Source: Streptomyces malaysiense | Lineage (GTDB): Bacteria > Actinomycetota > Actinomycetes > Streptomycetales > Streptomycetaceae | DNA length: 64,000 nucleotides | Reading direction: 5' to 3' | NCBI RefSeq assembly: GCF_000980885.2 | Contig: NZ_LBDA02000033.1 | Location: 62,001 to 126,000 of the forward strand | Part shown: positions 9,541-17,649 of the stretch, piece after piece | Position numbering within the stretch: the stretch's first letter is position 1 | How the letters are laid out: each line of letters begins with the position of its first letter | Notes under the pieces: generated by a model | Told to the model about the DNA's origin: nothing | Databases searched by the model: none | What the model saw: only the letters and a program-made list of their open reading frames with translations | Position numbers and translations under genes: made by a program

Positions 9541-9568
9541 GTCCGCCCCGGTCCGGTCCGGGGCGGAC
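9541..9568. terminator. Hairpin between convergent genes
   Basis: Arms GTCCGCCCCGG and CCGGGGCGGAC with a 6-nt loop, between the alcohol dehydrogenase (plus) and the hypothetical gene at 9649 (minus). Confidence 0.6.
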
Positions 9569-9648
9569 GCTGTGCTCTGCGCCGGCGGCGCCGCCCACGG
9601 GCCTACGGGCCGTACGGGCCTGACCGGGCGGGGCCCGAACGAGAGGCC

Positions 9649-10404
9649 CTAGCCGTGCAGCAGACGTTCCGCCAGGTCGCGGTAGTCCCGCATGGCCAGT
9701 CGCAGCTGCTCGGTGTCGGTCTGGTTCGCCGCGCCCCGCTCCTCGTCGTCCTCCCAGGCCATCCGCAGGCTGCGCCGGCGCCGGGTCACGGCCTCGCCGA
9801 ACCGTGCGGCGATCTCCTCGAGTGCCCGGTCGGCCTCCTCCACGGCCGCCCTGGGCCGGTCCACGAACCCGGCCGCCACCTGCCGCATCCGCTCCTCCCA
9901 CCGCTCGCTCTCCTCGTGCGGCAGCAGCGGGGCGCCGGCTCGCGCGGACGCGCCCGCGGCCCCGGTGCCGGCCGTCGTCGGCCAGGCGTCCGGCGCGGTG
10001 CCCTCCGTGGTGCGCGCCTCGCGTCCGCTGAGGTCCTCGGGCGAGGGCGCGCCGAGCCCGTTCTCCGGCATCCGCGCCATGTCCGGGGCGGACTCGGACA
10101 TCCCGCGGACGGACTCTCCCCGACCGGTCACGACCCGGTCGCCCCCGGCCGCGTCCGGGTCGCTTCGGCCCATGTCCGGCTCACGCCCGGCCGGACCCGG
10201 CTCACGCCCGGCCGGACCCGGCTCACGCCCGGCCGGACCCGGGTCGCGTCCCGTCGCGCCCATTCCCTCGGTGCCGGGCCGCAGCCCCTCCGTACCGTGT
10301 TCTTCGCGTTGCTCGGTCTCCGGTGCCCATTCCTCGTCCGGTGGGCGGGCATAGCGGCTGCTGGAGTACCGCTCGTCGCCCGGTCCGTTTCCCCTGTCCG
10401 GCAT
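9649..10404 (-). CDS. Hypothetical protein with Pro/Gly/Arg/Glu tandem repeats and a conserved C-terminal domain
   Basis: 251 residues, not recognised. The N-terminal half is disordered and contains three identical GPAGREP units encoded by three exact 21-bp DNA repeats (10178-10240). The C-terminal ~80 residues (around VDRPRAAVEEADRALEEIAARF) resemble the corresponding part of the upstream neighbour (VESPRQAVAEADQLLGEIAA), so the two genes share a helical domain and probably arose by duplication. The ATG is preceded by GAAGGGAC. It lies 34 nt downstream of its neighbour and is likely cotranscribed with it. Confidence 0.75.
   Translation of the reverse strand: MPDRGNGPGDERYSSSRYARPPDEEWAPETEQREEHGTEGLRPGTEGMGATGRDPGPAGREPGPAGREPGPAGREPDMGRSDPDAAGGDRVVTGRGESVRGMSESAPDMARMPENGLGAPSPEDLSGREARTTEGTAPDAWPTTAGTGAAGASARAGAPLLPHEESERWEERMRQVAAGFVDRPRAAVEEADRALEEIAARFGEAVTRRRRSLRMAWEDDEERGAANQTDTEQLRLAMRDYRDLAERLLHG
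10178..10240. repeat. Three exact 21-bp tandem repeats inside a coding region
   Basis: Three identical head-to-tail copies of a 21-bp unit beginning GGCTCACGCCC on the plus strand. They stay in frame and encode GPAGREP on the minus strand. The exact identity suggests recent slippage. Confidence 0.9.
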
Positions 10405-10438
10405 GTTCTTCGTCCCTTCTTCGCTGGATAGGCCCCGG

Positions 10439-11032
10439 TCAGGCAGCGCGGTGCCGACCGGACTCCGCCGCGTCGCCGCCGGCGCCGGTCAGGTCGTCGA
10501 ACAGCTCGTGCGCCCCGACCAGGGCCGACCGCATCTCCTCGGTCCCGGCACCCGTGGCTGCACCGGCACCGGCGGCCCCTGCCATCCGGTGGATCCGGCG
10601 GTAGCCGTCGACGTGGTCGGCGTGGTGCACGGACAGCGCGGCCAGCTGCTCGTCGTACCGTCCGCCGTCGGGGTAGCCGCGTACGGCGGCGATCTCCCCG
10701 AGCAGCTGGTCGGCCTCGGCCACCGCCTGCCGCGGGGACTCCACGAAATGTTCCTGGACGCTCGTCCAGCGGGCCGTGTACCGGTCCCGCTCCTCACGGG
10801 CGAGGGGCCGCTCACGCAGATCGCCGTGGCGTTCGACGCGCTCGTTCAGCTCGCGCTCGGCGGCCTGGGTGTCCCCGTCGTGGGCGGCCACGGCCCGCTC
10901 GTACTCGGGACCGAACCGCCGCTTCAGACCGGGGCCGGCGTCGCCGCGGCGGCCGATCAGCACCGTCACCAGCGCGGCGACGACCAAGAGCGCCACGATC
11001 ACGACCAACAATATGATCAAGCCTGTGGACAT
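10439..11032 (-). CDS. Hypothetical membrane-anchored protein with coiled/helical C-terminal domain
   Basis: 197 residues. An N-terminal membrane helix (LIILLVVIVALLVVAALVTV) is followed by a charged cytoplasmic helical domain that shares the PRQAVAEADQLLGEIAA segment with the next gene. The start is the ATG at 11032 with GGAAGG upstream. It is probably the first gene of a two-gene operon with 9649-10404. The function is unknown; a scaffold or regulatory pair at the membrane would fit but is a guess. Confidence 0.78.
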   Translation of the reverse strand: MSTGLIILLVVIVALLVVAALVTVLIGRRGDAGPGLKRRFGPEYERAVAAHDGDTQAAERELNERVERHGDLRERPLAREERDRYTARWTSVQEHFVESPRQAVAEADQLLGEIAAVRGYPDGGRYDEQLAALSVHHADHVDGYRRIHRMAGAAGAGAATGAGTEEMRSALVGAHELFDDLTGAGGDAAESGRHRAA

Positions 11033-11181
11033 GGCTGCCTTCCGCTCGGATCGCGGACCGGCCCGGCGGACCGGTCCCCTCTGACGTGTCACCCGGAAGG
11101 CCGCCCACAAACGGCACAAGGCACACCGCGAGGCGGCCGGGCCCGGAAAACCGCTCGGCGCGTCCGGGCCGGCGCCCCAGA

Positions 11182-11694
11182 ATGGCCCGTATGACGATGT
11201 GGACGATCACGCCGGAGGCGCCCGGCTCCCCGGCCGCCGAGGCGCTGTGGCGGGCGTACTACACCGAGGTCAGCGACCGCTGGTACCTGCTGCACGAGGG
11301 CCACCGCACCGATCCGGCGGAGCTGGAGCGGGAGATGGCGGCCGACACGGGCGCCGGACTCGCCCCGCCGAACGGGCGGTTGCTGGTGGGGCGGTACGAG
11401 GGGACACCGGCCGGCAGCGCGGGCGTACGGCTCCTCGATCCCGAAACCGCCGAACTGACCCGGGTGTTCGTGGCGGAGGGCCTGCGCGGCACGGGCGGGG
11501 CGGCACTCCTGGTGGCCGCCGCCGAGGACGCCGCCCGCGCGCTCGGCGCCCGCCGGCTCGTCCTCGACACCCGCGGCGACCTGGTAGAGGCCCGCGCGCT
11601 GTACGCCCGCCTCGGCTACACCGAGACCGGCCCCCACAACGTGCACCAGTACGCCGAGCACTGGTTCCGCAAGGAGCTGGCGCCGGTCAACTGA
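11182..11694 (+). CDS. GNAT-family N-acetyltransferase
   Basis: 170 residues. The acetyl-CoA-binding motif A is visible (VFVAEGLRGTGGAALLVAAAE), followed by LVLDTRGDLVEARALYARLGY, the usual beta5-alpha4 region. The substrate is unknown. The ATG at 11182 is preferred to the frame start at 11086, whose first ~30 residues are Arg/Pro-rich; no strong ribosome binding site is seen for either. The 3' end overlaps the convergent transporter by 8 nt. Confidence 0.85.
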   Translation: MARMTMWTITPEAPGSPAAEALWRAYYTEVSDRWYLLHEGHRTDPAELEREMAADTGAGLAPPNGRLLVGRYEGTPAGSAGVRLLDPETAELTRVFVAEGLRGTGGAALLVAAAEDAARALGARRLVLDTRGDLVEARALYARLGYTETGPHNVHQYAEHWFRKELAPVN

Positions 11695-13750
11695 GCCTGG
11701 TCCGCGGCGCGGCGCGCGGCTGCCCGGGAACGTCGTGCGGGCGTTCGCGTTCGGCGCCGCACAGCTCCGTGGACAGCTCCCTGAGGAGTCTCCCCAGGTC
11801 GGTGGCGGAGCGGCCGGGCTGCCACCAGTCGCCGAGCAGTTCGGCCAGCGACTCCTCGCGGGCCACGGCGAGCCGCTCGGCGGCCTCGCGCCCGGTCTCG
11901 GTCAAGTACAGCTCCAGGCCCTCGCGTTCGGCCAGCCGCCGTTCCTCGACCTGGCGGGCGGCGGCCATGACGACCTCCAGCGGGACGGGGCTGCGCTCGG
12001 CGAGCACGCCCGGTTCCACGGAGCCGTTGCGGCGGACGCGCAGCAGCAGCCAACTGGCCGCGGGCAGCAGGTCGTACCCGGCCCGCTCGGTGATGTCCCG
12101 GTAGATCTCGTGCCGCCCCTCCCGGGTGCCGAGCACCGACAGGGCGCGGCACACCTCGTCGTACGAGGAGCGTTCGACCGGGTTGGGCGCGAGGGTCTCG
12201 GAGACGTCCGGCGCGGTGACCGAGCCGCGCAGCGGTTCCTCCTTCAGCAGCCAGGCCAGCAGGAAGCCGAGGAAGGCGACGGGGGCGGCGTACAGGAAGA
12301 CGTCGGTGATGGACGACGCGTAGGCGTGCAGGGCGGCGGGGCGCAGGGCGGGCGGCAGGCCCGCGATGCCGCGCGGATCGGACTTGAGGGTGTCCGCGTC
12401 GATCCCGGGCGGCAGCCGGACGCCCGCGAAGGCGGCGGTGAGCCTGTCGGCGAGGCGGCTCGCGAAGACGGTGCCGAAGACGGCGACGCCGAAGGAGGCG
12501 CCGATGGAGCGGAAGAAGGTGGCCCCGGAGGTGGCGACGCCCAGATCCTCGTACGAGACGGCGTTCTGCACGATCAGCACCAGGACCTGCATGACCAGGC
12601 CGAGGCCGAGGCCGAAGACGAAGAAGTAGGTGCTCATCTCGGCGGTGGAGCTGGTCTCGTCCAGGCGGTGCAGCAGGAGCAGGCCGATGGCGGTGACGGC
12701 GGTGCCGGCGACCGGGAAGACCTTCCAGCGGCCGGTACGGCTGACGATCTGCCCGGAGACGGTGGAGGACAGCAACAGCCCGAAGACCATCGGCAGCATG
12801 TAGACGCCGGACATGGTCGGGGAGACGCCGTGCACGACCTGGAGGAAGGTCGGCAGATAGGTCATCGCGCCGAACATGGCGAAGCCGACGATGAAGCTGA
12901 TGACGGCGGCGAGGGTGAAGGTGCGGATGCGGAACAGCCCCAGCGGGAGGACGGGCTCGGCGGCCCGGCCCTCCACGGCCACGAACGCGACCGCGAGCAG
13001 CACGCCGGCCACCGCGAGCGAGATGATCTGCGGGGAGCTCCAGGCCCAGGTGGTGCCGCCGAGGGAGGCCACCAGGACCAGGCAGGTGGCGACGCAGGCG
13101 ATCAGGAAGGTGCCGGGGTAGTCGATGACGTGGCGGGCGCCGCGGGCCGGTATGCGCAGGGCGGCGGCGATCACGGCGAGTGCCACGATGCCGATGGGCA
13201 GGTTGACGTAGAACACCCAGCGCCAGCTCAGGTGCTCGGTGAACAGCCCGCCCAGCAGCGGTCCGAGCACACTGGTCGCGCCGAACACGGCGCCGAACAG
13301 GCCCTGGTAGCGGCCCCGGTCGCGGGGCGGCACGATGTCGCCGACGATCGCCATCGACAGCACCATCAGTCCGCCGCCGCCCAGGCCCTGCAGCGCCCGG
13401 AAGCCGATCAGCTGGGGCATGTCCCGCGCCATGCCGCACAGCGCCGAACCGACCAGGAAGATCACGATGGCGGTCTGGAACAGCTTCTTGCGCCCGTACT
13501 GGTCGCCGAGTTTGCCCCACAGCGGGGTCGCGGCGGTCGAGGCCAGCAGATAGGCGGTGACCACCCAGGACAGGTGCTCCAGGCCGCCGAGGTCGCTGAC
13601 GATGGTGGGCAGCGCGGTCGACACGATGGTCTGGTCGAGCGCGGCGAGCAGCAGCCCGAGGAGCAGCGCCCCGATCGAGACCAACACGCCGCGCGCCACG
13701 TGTTCCTCCCCGCTCACGTCCTTCGCCGCACCGTGCGTGTCCAGGGTCAT
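11687..13750 (-). CDS. EmrB/QacA-type MFS drug exporter with C-terminal MarR-like winged helix
   Basis: 687 residues. The first ~530 are a 14-helix DHA2 exporter (LDQTIVSTALPTIV motif in helix 1, LGDQYGRKKLF loop, proline-rich helix 5 region). The remaining ~150 residues after the last helix are soluble and look like a MarR-type winged helix: YDLLPAASWLLLRVRRNG, PLEVVMAAARQVEERRLAER, LELYLTETGREAAERLA. This is an exporter fused to a DNA-binding-like domain, known in some actinobacterial MDR transporters. The start ATG at 13750 has GGGAGGCC upstream. Drug specificity is unknown. Confidence 0.88.
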   Translation of the reverse strand: MTLDTHGAAKDVSGEEHVARGVLVSIGALLLGLLLAALDQTIVSTALPTIVSDLGGLEHLSWVVTAYLLASTAATPLWGKLGDQYGRKKLFQTAIVIFLVGSALCGMARDMPQLIGFRALQGLGGGGLMVLSMAIVGDIVPPRDRGRYQGLFGAVFGATSVLGPLLGGLFTEHLSWRWVFYVNLPIGIVALAVIAAALRIPARGARHVIDYPGTFLIACVATCLVLVASLGGTTWAWSSPQIISLAVAGVLLAVAFVAVEGRAAEPVLPLGLFRIRTFTLAAVISFIVGFAMFGAMTYLPTFLQVVHGVSPTMSGVYMLPMVFGLLLSSTVSGQIVSRTGRWKVFPVAGTAVTAIGLLLLHRLDETSSTAEMSTYFFVFGLGLGLVMQVLVLIVQNAVSYEDLGVATSGATFFRSIGASFGVAVFGTVFASRLADRLTAAFAGVRLPPGIDADTLKSDPRGIAGLPPALRPAALHAYASSITDVFLYAAPVAFLGFLLAWLLKEEPLRGSVTAPDVSETLAPNPVERSSYDEVCRALSVLGTREGRHEIYRDITERAGYDLLPAASWLLLRVRRNGSVEPGVLAERSPVPLEVVMAAARQVEERRLAEREGLELYLTETGREAAERLAVAREESLAELLGDWWQPGRSATDLGRLLRELSTELCGAERERPHDVPGQPRAAPRTRLS

Positions 13751-13891
13751 GGAGGCCTCCCGGGGCTGGGGGCTGGGATGCGCTCCTTCCATCCTGGGCG
13801 GTGTCACCGCTCACGGCCTGTCGAGTCCTGCGGATGTGGAGGCGGTGGGCATACCCTGTGTGGCTTCGGGGGTTCAGGGGAGGGGACGAAC

Positions 13892-14803
13892 GTGACCGGG
13901 GAGAAGGGGACGGCCTGCCCGGAGTGCGGCACACCGAGGGACGCGGCGGGTGCCCCGTCCTGCGACTGCGCCGAGCGCACGGCGCGGGCACTGCGCCGTG
14001 CGCGTGCGGCACAGGCGGCAGCGGCGGAGGACTTCGACCCGCTGCGGATACGGCCCTACGTGGACGTGGGGTCCGGGGACGGCGAGGACGCCCCGCACGT
14101 CGGGGCAACCCGGCCGCCGGGCCCGGTGGCCGGGTCCGGCGCCCGGCTCCTCGGACCGGCGGCCGGCGAGCCCGACCCCTCCGGGGTACCGGAGCCATCC
14201 GTCGCCGCGATGCCCGAGGGGCCGGGCCGGCGCGGCCGGTCGCGCCGTACCGCGCTGATCACCGCGGCGGGCGCGGGCGTGGCGGCCGTCGCGGCAGCCG
14301 GGCTCGCGCTGTTCTCGTACCACGCGCCCACCCGGGACGGCGCGGTCCCGGAGATCAGGGAGAGCGTCCCGGACGTGCCGCCACCGGCGGCCAGGACCCC
14401 CTCGGCGCACGGCACCTCCGCCCCGTCACGCTCGACGGTGCGTTCGGTCCCCCCGCCCGTGCCGAGGCCTTCGCCCACCCCGACGCGGTCACGCACGCCG
14501 TCGCCGGCACCGGCCCCGAGCCGGGCGCCGTCCCGGACGCCCTCCCCGACCGCCTCCGCGTCGGGCACCCCGGCGGGCGCGGCGGTCCTGGAGCGCGGGG
14601 ACTCCGGCCCGCAGGTCGTCGAACTGGAGTACCGGCTGTGGGAGTTGAACCTGTACGAGGGTGACGTGAACGGCCTCTACACGTACCCCGTGGAGAACGC
14701 CGTCAGCACGTACCAGCTGGCCCGGGGCATCCAGGGCGATCCCCTGGGGGTGTACGGGCCGCGGACCCGGGCGAGCCTGGAGTCGGAGACGTCGCAGCCG
14801 TAG
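13892..14803 (+). CDS. Membrane-anchored peptidoglycan-binding (PG_binding_1) protein
   Basis: 303 residues. Near the N-terminus CPECG...CDC forms a zinc-ribbon-like cytoplasmic piece. A single membrane helix (about 130-150) is followed by a long Pro/Thr/Ser linker and a C-terminal ~70-residue peptidoglycan-binding domain (LERGDSGPQVVELEYRLW ... VENAVSTYQLARGIQGDP). It would hold the cell wall outside while exposing a Cys motif inside. The GTG start has AGGGGAGGGG upstream. It is monocistronic. Confidence 0.83.
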   Translation: MTGEKGTACPECGTPRDAAGAPSCDCAERTARALRRARAAQAAAAEDFDPLRIRPYVDVGSGDGEDAPHVGATRPPGPVAGSGARLLGPAAGEPDPSGVPEPSVAAMPEGPGRRGRSRRTALITAAGAGVAAVAAAGLALFSYHAPTRDGAVPEIRESVPDVPPPAARTPSAHGTSAPSRSTVRSVPPPVPRPSPTPTRSRTPSPAPAPSRAPSRTPSPTASASGTPAGAAVLERGDSGPQVVELEYRLWELNLYEGDVNGLYTYPVENAVSTYQLARGIQGDPLGVYGPRTRASLESETSQP

Positions 14804-14858
14804 GCAGCCGCGGGACGGCGCCGGCCGCCGGCGGGTGACCGGCGCGCCCGCGGGACGG

Positions 14859-15533
14859 TCAGCCGATGTGCAGCCGGATGCCGCCCCCGGGCACGGCTTC
14901 CACCCGCACACACGTCAGATCCGGCACCACCACGTCGGGACCGTGCGCGGCCGCTCGCGGGCCCACTCCCACCACGGCCATCCCCGCGGCCCGGCCCGCG
15001 GCGATCCCCGCGCCGGAGTCCTCGAAGACGACGCACTCGGCGGGGGCGACGCCCAGTTCGGCGGCGCCCTTGAGGAAGCCCTCGGGGTCCGGCTTGCTCG
15101 CGCCGACCGACTCGGCGGTGACCCGGACGTCGGGCAGCGGGAGCCCCGCCGCGTTCATCCGGGCGGTGGACAGGCCGACGTCCGCCGAGGTCACCAGGGC
15201 GTGCGGCAGATCGCGCAGCGCGGCGAGGAAGACCGAGGCCCCGGCGATCTCGACCACGCCGTCCATGTCGGCGGTCTCCTCGGCGAGCATGCGCGCGTTC
15301 TCGGCGAGGTTCCGCTCCACGGGCCGCTGGGGCAGCAGCGCGGCCATCGTGGCGTGTCCCTGGCGGCCGTGGACGACCTTCATCACGGTGTCGCCGTCCA
15401 GCCCGTGCCGTCCCGCCCAGCGCCGCCAGACGCGTTCGACCACGGCATCCGAGTTGACGAGGGTGCCGTCCATGTCGAGCAGCAGGGCGCCGGCGTCGAG
15501 GACGGTGGGGGCGGGCGTGGGGGTGGCCGTCAT
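14859..15533 (-). CDS. HAD-IA family phosphatase (sugar-phosphatase-like)
   Basis: 224 residues. Motif I is LLLDMDGTLVNSD with the nucleophilic Asp; motif II is ALVTSADVG; the motif III lysine is in SKPDPEGFLKGA and motif IV is VVFEDSGAGIAAG. The cap domain is inserted after motif I (subclass IA). Members hydrolyse small sugar phosphates such as 2-deoxyglucose-6-phosphate or glycerol-phosphate. I start it at ATG 15533, about 12 nt after a GGAG, rather than the upstream TTG at 15587. Confidence 0.9.
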   Translation of the reverse strand: MTATPTPAPTVLDAGALLLDMDGTLVNSDAVVERVWRRWAGRHGLDGDTVMKVVHGRQGHATMAALLPQRPVERNLAENARMLAEETADMDGVVEIAGASVFLAALRDLPHALVTSADVGLSTARMNAAGLPLPDVRVTAESVGASKPDPEGFLKGAAELGVAPAECVVFEDSGAGIAAGRAAGMAVVGVGPRAAAHGPDVVVPDLTCVRVEAVPGGGIRLHIG

Positions 15534-15644
15534 CGGCAGTCGCTCCAGGAAAGAGAGGTCCCGCACGGACGCGGCGGGGAGGGACAAGGCGGCCCCGCCC
15601 GCCGGTCAGGGAAAACGGGCGGGAGCCACTTTGTTTTTCTACGG

Positions 15645-15669
15645 TACAAAACCCGGCGGCATTCCCGCC
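15645..15669 (-). terminator. Short hairpin plus T-run after the GDT1 gene
   Basis: On the minus strand GGCGG-GAATG-CCGCC is followed by GGGTTTTGT, about 35 nt after the TMEM165/GDT1 stop. It resembles an intrinsic terminator with a short stem. Confidence 0.4.
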
Positions 15670-15702
15670 ACCACCCCCGCGACGGTTCACCCGGCGTTCA
15701 GC

Positions 15703-16284
15703 TCAGCCCGCGACCGCCTCGTACAGGCTCCAGGCGCCGAGGCCCAGCATCAGCAGCGCCGCGATCTGTGTGATCAGCCGCAGCGGAACCTTCTTCATCA
15801 GGGCCTTTCCGCCCACGATGCCGAGCCCGGCGACGGCCCACAGACCGAGCACCGCGCCGAGACCGACGGAGACCGGGTCGTCGTAGCGGGCGGCGAGGTT
15901 GGCGGTCATGATCTGGGTGAGATCGCCGAACTCGGCGACCAGGATGAGCATGAAGCCCGTACCGGCGACCTTCCAGAAGGACTGGTCGGCGGGCTTCTTG
16001 ATCTCCTCCTCCTCCCCGCCCTTGGCGAACAGCAGCATCGCGGCGCCGCCGAGGAAGAGCAGACCGGTGACGGCGTGCACGAGCCGCTGGGGCAGCAGGG
16101 TGAGCACGCTGCCCGCGGCCACCGCGAGCACCACATGCACCAGGAAGGCCGCGGCCACGCCCGCGAAGACGTAACCGGCGCGGTAACGGGTGCCGAGGAC
16201 GAGACCGGCGAGCGCGGTCTTGTCCGGCAGTTCGGCGAGGAAGACGACGCCGAAGACGAGCGCCGTCACGGTGATGCTGATCAA
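15703..16284 (-). CDS. TMEM165/GDT1 (UPF0016) family cation exporter, probably Mn2+
   Basis: 193 residues with six predicted membrane helices in two halves, each carrying the family motif ExGD(K/R)(S/T): AELPDKTALAG near residue 20 and AEFGDLTQIMTANLA near residue 120. The family exports Mn2+ or Ca2+. A yybP-ykoY manganese riboswitch in the leader (next entry) strongly supports Mn2+. The start is TTG at 16284 with GAGGA just upstream; no ATG is near. Expression should rise when Mn2+ is in excess. Confidence 0.9.
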   Translation of the reverse strand: MISITVTALVFGVVFLAELPDKTALAGLVLGTRYRAGYVFAGVAAAFLVHVVLAVAAGSVLTLLPQRLVHAVTGLLFLGGAAMLLFAKGGEEEEIKKPADQSFWKVAGTGFMLILVAEFGDLTQIMTANLAARYDDPVSVGLGAVLGLWAVAGLGIVGGKALMKKVPLRLITQIAALLMLGLGAWSLYEAVAG

Positions 16285-16394
16285 GGGTCCTCAATCGGTC
16301 GGGGCCACCCCACCGAGAGCGCGGCACCTCCTGCGACGACACCTCGGCACGGCAGCACACTCGGCGCCCGCACCTGGCCGGGCGGGCGTGCACT
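16285..16394 (-). other. Expression-platform region between riboswitch and GDT1 start
   Basis: 110 nt of leader between the yybP-ykoY aptamer and the TTG start. It is GC-rich and contains GGTGGGG and GGCCCC tracts that could pair near the ribosome binding site. I cannot tell whether control is transcriptional or translational. Confidence 0.4.
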
Positions 16395-16502
16395 GCTTGC
16401 CGAAGGTCTCGCTGGGCGGTACCGAGGGTCCGCCTCCGGGCGCCGGCTCAGACTCGCTGAGCAGTATGTCGACGGTCCGGCGAAGAGCTACTCCCCTTCT
16501 GC
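16395..16502 (-). ncRNA. yybP-ykoY manganese riboswitch
   Basis: Read on the minus strand, the element opens with AAGGGGAGTAGCTC (forward 16498-16485) and closes with GCGAGACCTTCGGC (forward 16412-16399). These are the two conserved ends of the yybP-ykoY aptamer, whose L1 and L3 loops together bind Mn2+. The intervening ~70 nt can fold into paired arms (for example CTCAGCGAGTCTGAG). It sits in the leader of a TMEM165/GDT1 exporter, a known target class of this riboswitch. Boundaries are approximate. Confidence 0.88.
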
Positions 16503-16549
16503 GCCCCCCATGGTACGGGACGGTGGAGCCCGCCCCCGAAACCTTGATT

Positions 16550-16565
16550 TGACATGCACATGTCA
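16550..16565. promoter_or_regulatory. Perfect inverted repeat TGACATG-CA-CATGTCA
   Basis: A 16-bp site with two 7-bp perfect arms, about 50 bp upstream of the riboswitch 5' end on one side and about 100 bp upstream of the small gene at 16663 on the other. It looks like a dimeric repressor operator. I do not recognise it as a LexA, DmdR, Zur or Nur box. Confidence 0.55.
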
Positions 16566-16662
16566 CTAACTTCTTCCCGAGCGCTCACCCACAGGCAACG
16601 CCACATCGCGAGCATTCCCTGACTCGTGGTCCAGAACCCCACCCCCACAAGGAAGTTCAGCA

Positions 16663-16935
16663 ATGCCCGAGCTCTACGCGCGTCAACGTCCGAGCGCACC
16701 CGCCGACCCCACCGGCCCGGTCGCCACCGCCGCGCTCTTCGACTCCCCCACCGCCTCCGCGACTCCGCCGACGCCGATCGCCGCCCCCGCCACCGCCCGC
16801 AACGCCACCACCACCGCCCGCACCGCCACCAGCGGCAGCCGGTACTCGCCGTACGGCGGCGCGGCCCGGACCTCCGCCTCCGACGCGGACATCGACCACC
16901 TCACATCCGCGGCCGCGACGAGCGAGATCGACTGA
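16663..16935 (+). CDS. Small Ala/Thr/Ser/Pro-rich hypothetical protein
   Basis: 90 residues, not recognised. The middle is low-complexity Ala/Thr/Pro; the tail ends with ASDADIDHLTSAAATSEID after a GSRYSPYGG segment. There is no signal peptide or membrane helix. A ribosome binding site (CAAGGAAG, 6-7 nt before the ATG) supports translation. The acidic C-terminal tail after a Gly/Tyr/Arg stretch could suit a modified-peptide precursor, but no modifying enzyme is nearby, so I propose no function. Confidence 0.5.
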   Translation: MPELYARQRPSAPADPTGPVATAALFDSPTASATPPTPIAAPATARNATTTARTATSGSRYSPYGGAARTSASDADIDHLTSAAATSEID

Positions 16936-17085
16936 GTCCTCGTCTCAGACCGTCGGCGGCATGCCGCTCACAAGCGCGAGCGCGTGGACCCGACGACCTG
17001 ACGGCCACACCACCGCCTCGTCATGACACGGACACCCCGCGGTCATCCAATGTCATGTCCACGTCCTTTCTGGAAAGGAAACCCC

Positions 17086-17616
17086 ATGCGCTCCATCACC
17101 CGAACGCCGGCTGCCGCCGCTGCCGCTCTCTCCCTCGCGATCAGCGGCCTCGTCCTCGGTGTCAGCGCCGGCACCGCGCAGGCCAGCACCTGCTCCCGGG
17201 CCTACCTGCCGCTGCCTGACTCGTACTGCACCCCTGGCGCCTACAACCCGGACGTGACGCAGTCGACCATAGGCTCGACCATATGCGTCTCCGGATGGAC
17301 CAGCACCGTTCGCCCGTCCACCAGCTACACCAACGCCCTCAAGGCCCAGGGCATCATCGATTACGGCTACTCGGACACCAACATGTCCGACTACGAGGAA
17401 GACCACCTCGTACCCCTGGAGCTCGGAGGTTCCCCGAAGGACCCGACGAACCTCTGGCCCGAGCCGCACTACGGCAGCCCGACGGCCTACACCAAGGACG
17501 GCGTCGAGACCAGGCTCAAGAACGCCGTGTGCGACGGCAGGATCACCTTGTCGGCCGCACGCTCCGCCATCAGGACCAACTGGACCACCGCACTGCAGGT
17601 CACCGGAATCGGCTGA
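17086..17616 (+). CDS. Secreted HNH-like (beta-beta-alpha metal) protein
   Basis: 176 residues with a clear Sec signal peptide (MRSITRTP, hydrophobic core, cleavage near AQAS). The mature part has DYEEDHLVPLELGG followed by DPTNLWPEPHYG, matching the DH...PL.LGG...N.W core of HNH/beta-beta-alpha-metal nucleases, and four cysteines likely to form disulfides. A secreted nuclease is plausible, but the second catalytic His/Asn is not certain. The ATG at 17086 has GGAAAGGAAA upstream; the frame start at 17023 is rejected. Confidence 0.78.
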   Translation: MRSITRTPAAAAAALSLAISGLVLGVSAGTAQASTCSRAYLPLPDSYCTPGAYNPDVTQSTIGSTICVSGWTSTVRPSTSYTNALKAQGIIDYGYSDTNMSDYEEDHLVPLELGGSPKDPTNLWPEPHYGSPTAYTKDGVETRLKNAVCDGRITLSAARSAIRTNWTTALQVTGIG

Positions 17617-17649
17617 ACCGACGACACCGGCGGGTGACACCCGCTGCCG

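Noticed and set aside
10178..10240. CRISPR-like array
   Set aside because: Repeats are contiguous without spacers and lie in frame inside a gene.
16448..16699. 83-codon minus-strand ORF upstream of the Mn exporter
   Set aside because: It overlaps the riboswitch and the start of the small plus-strand gene, and has no supporting motif.
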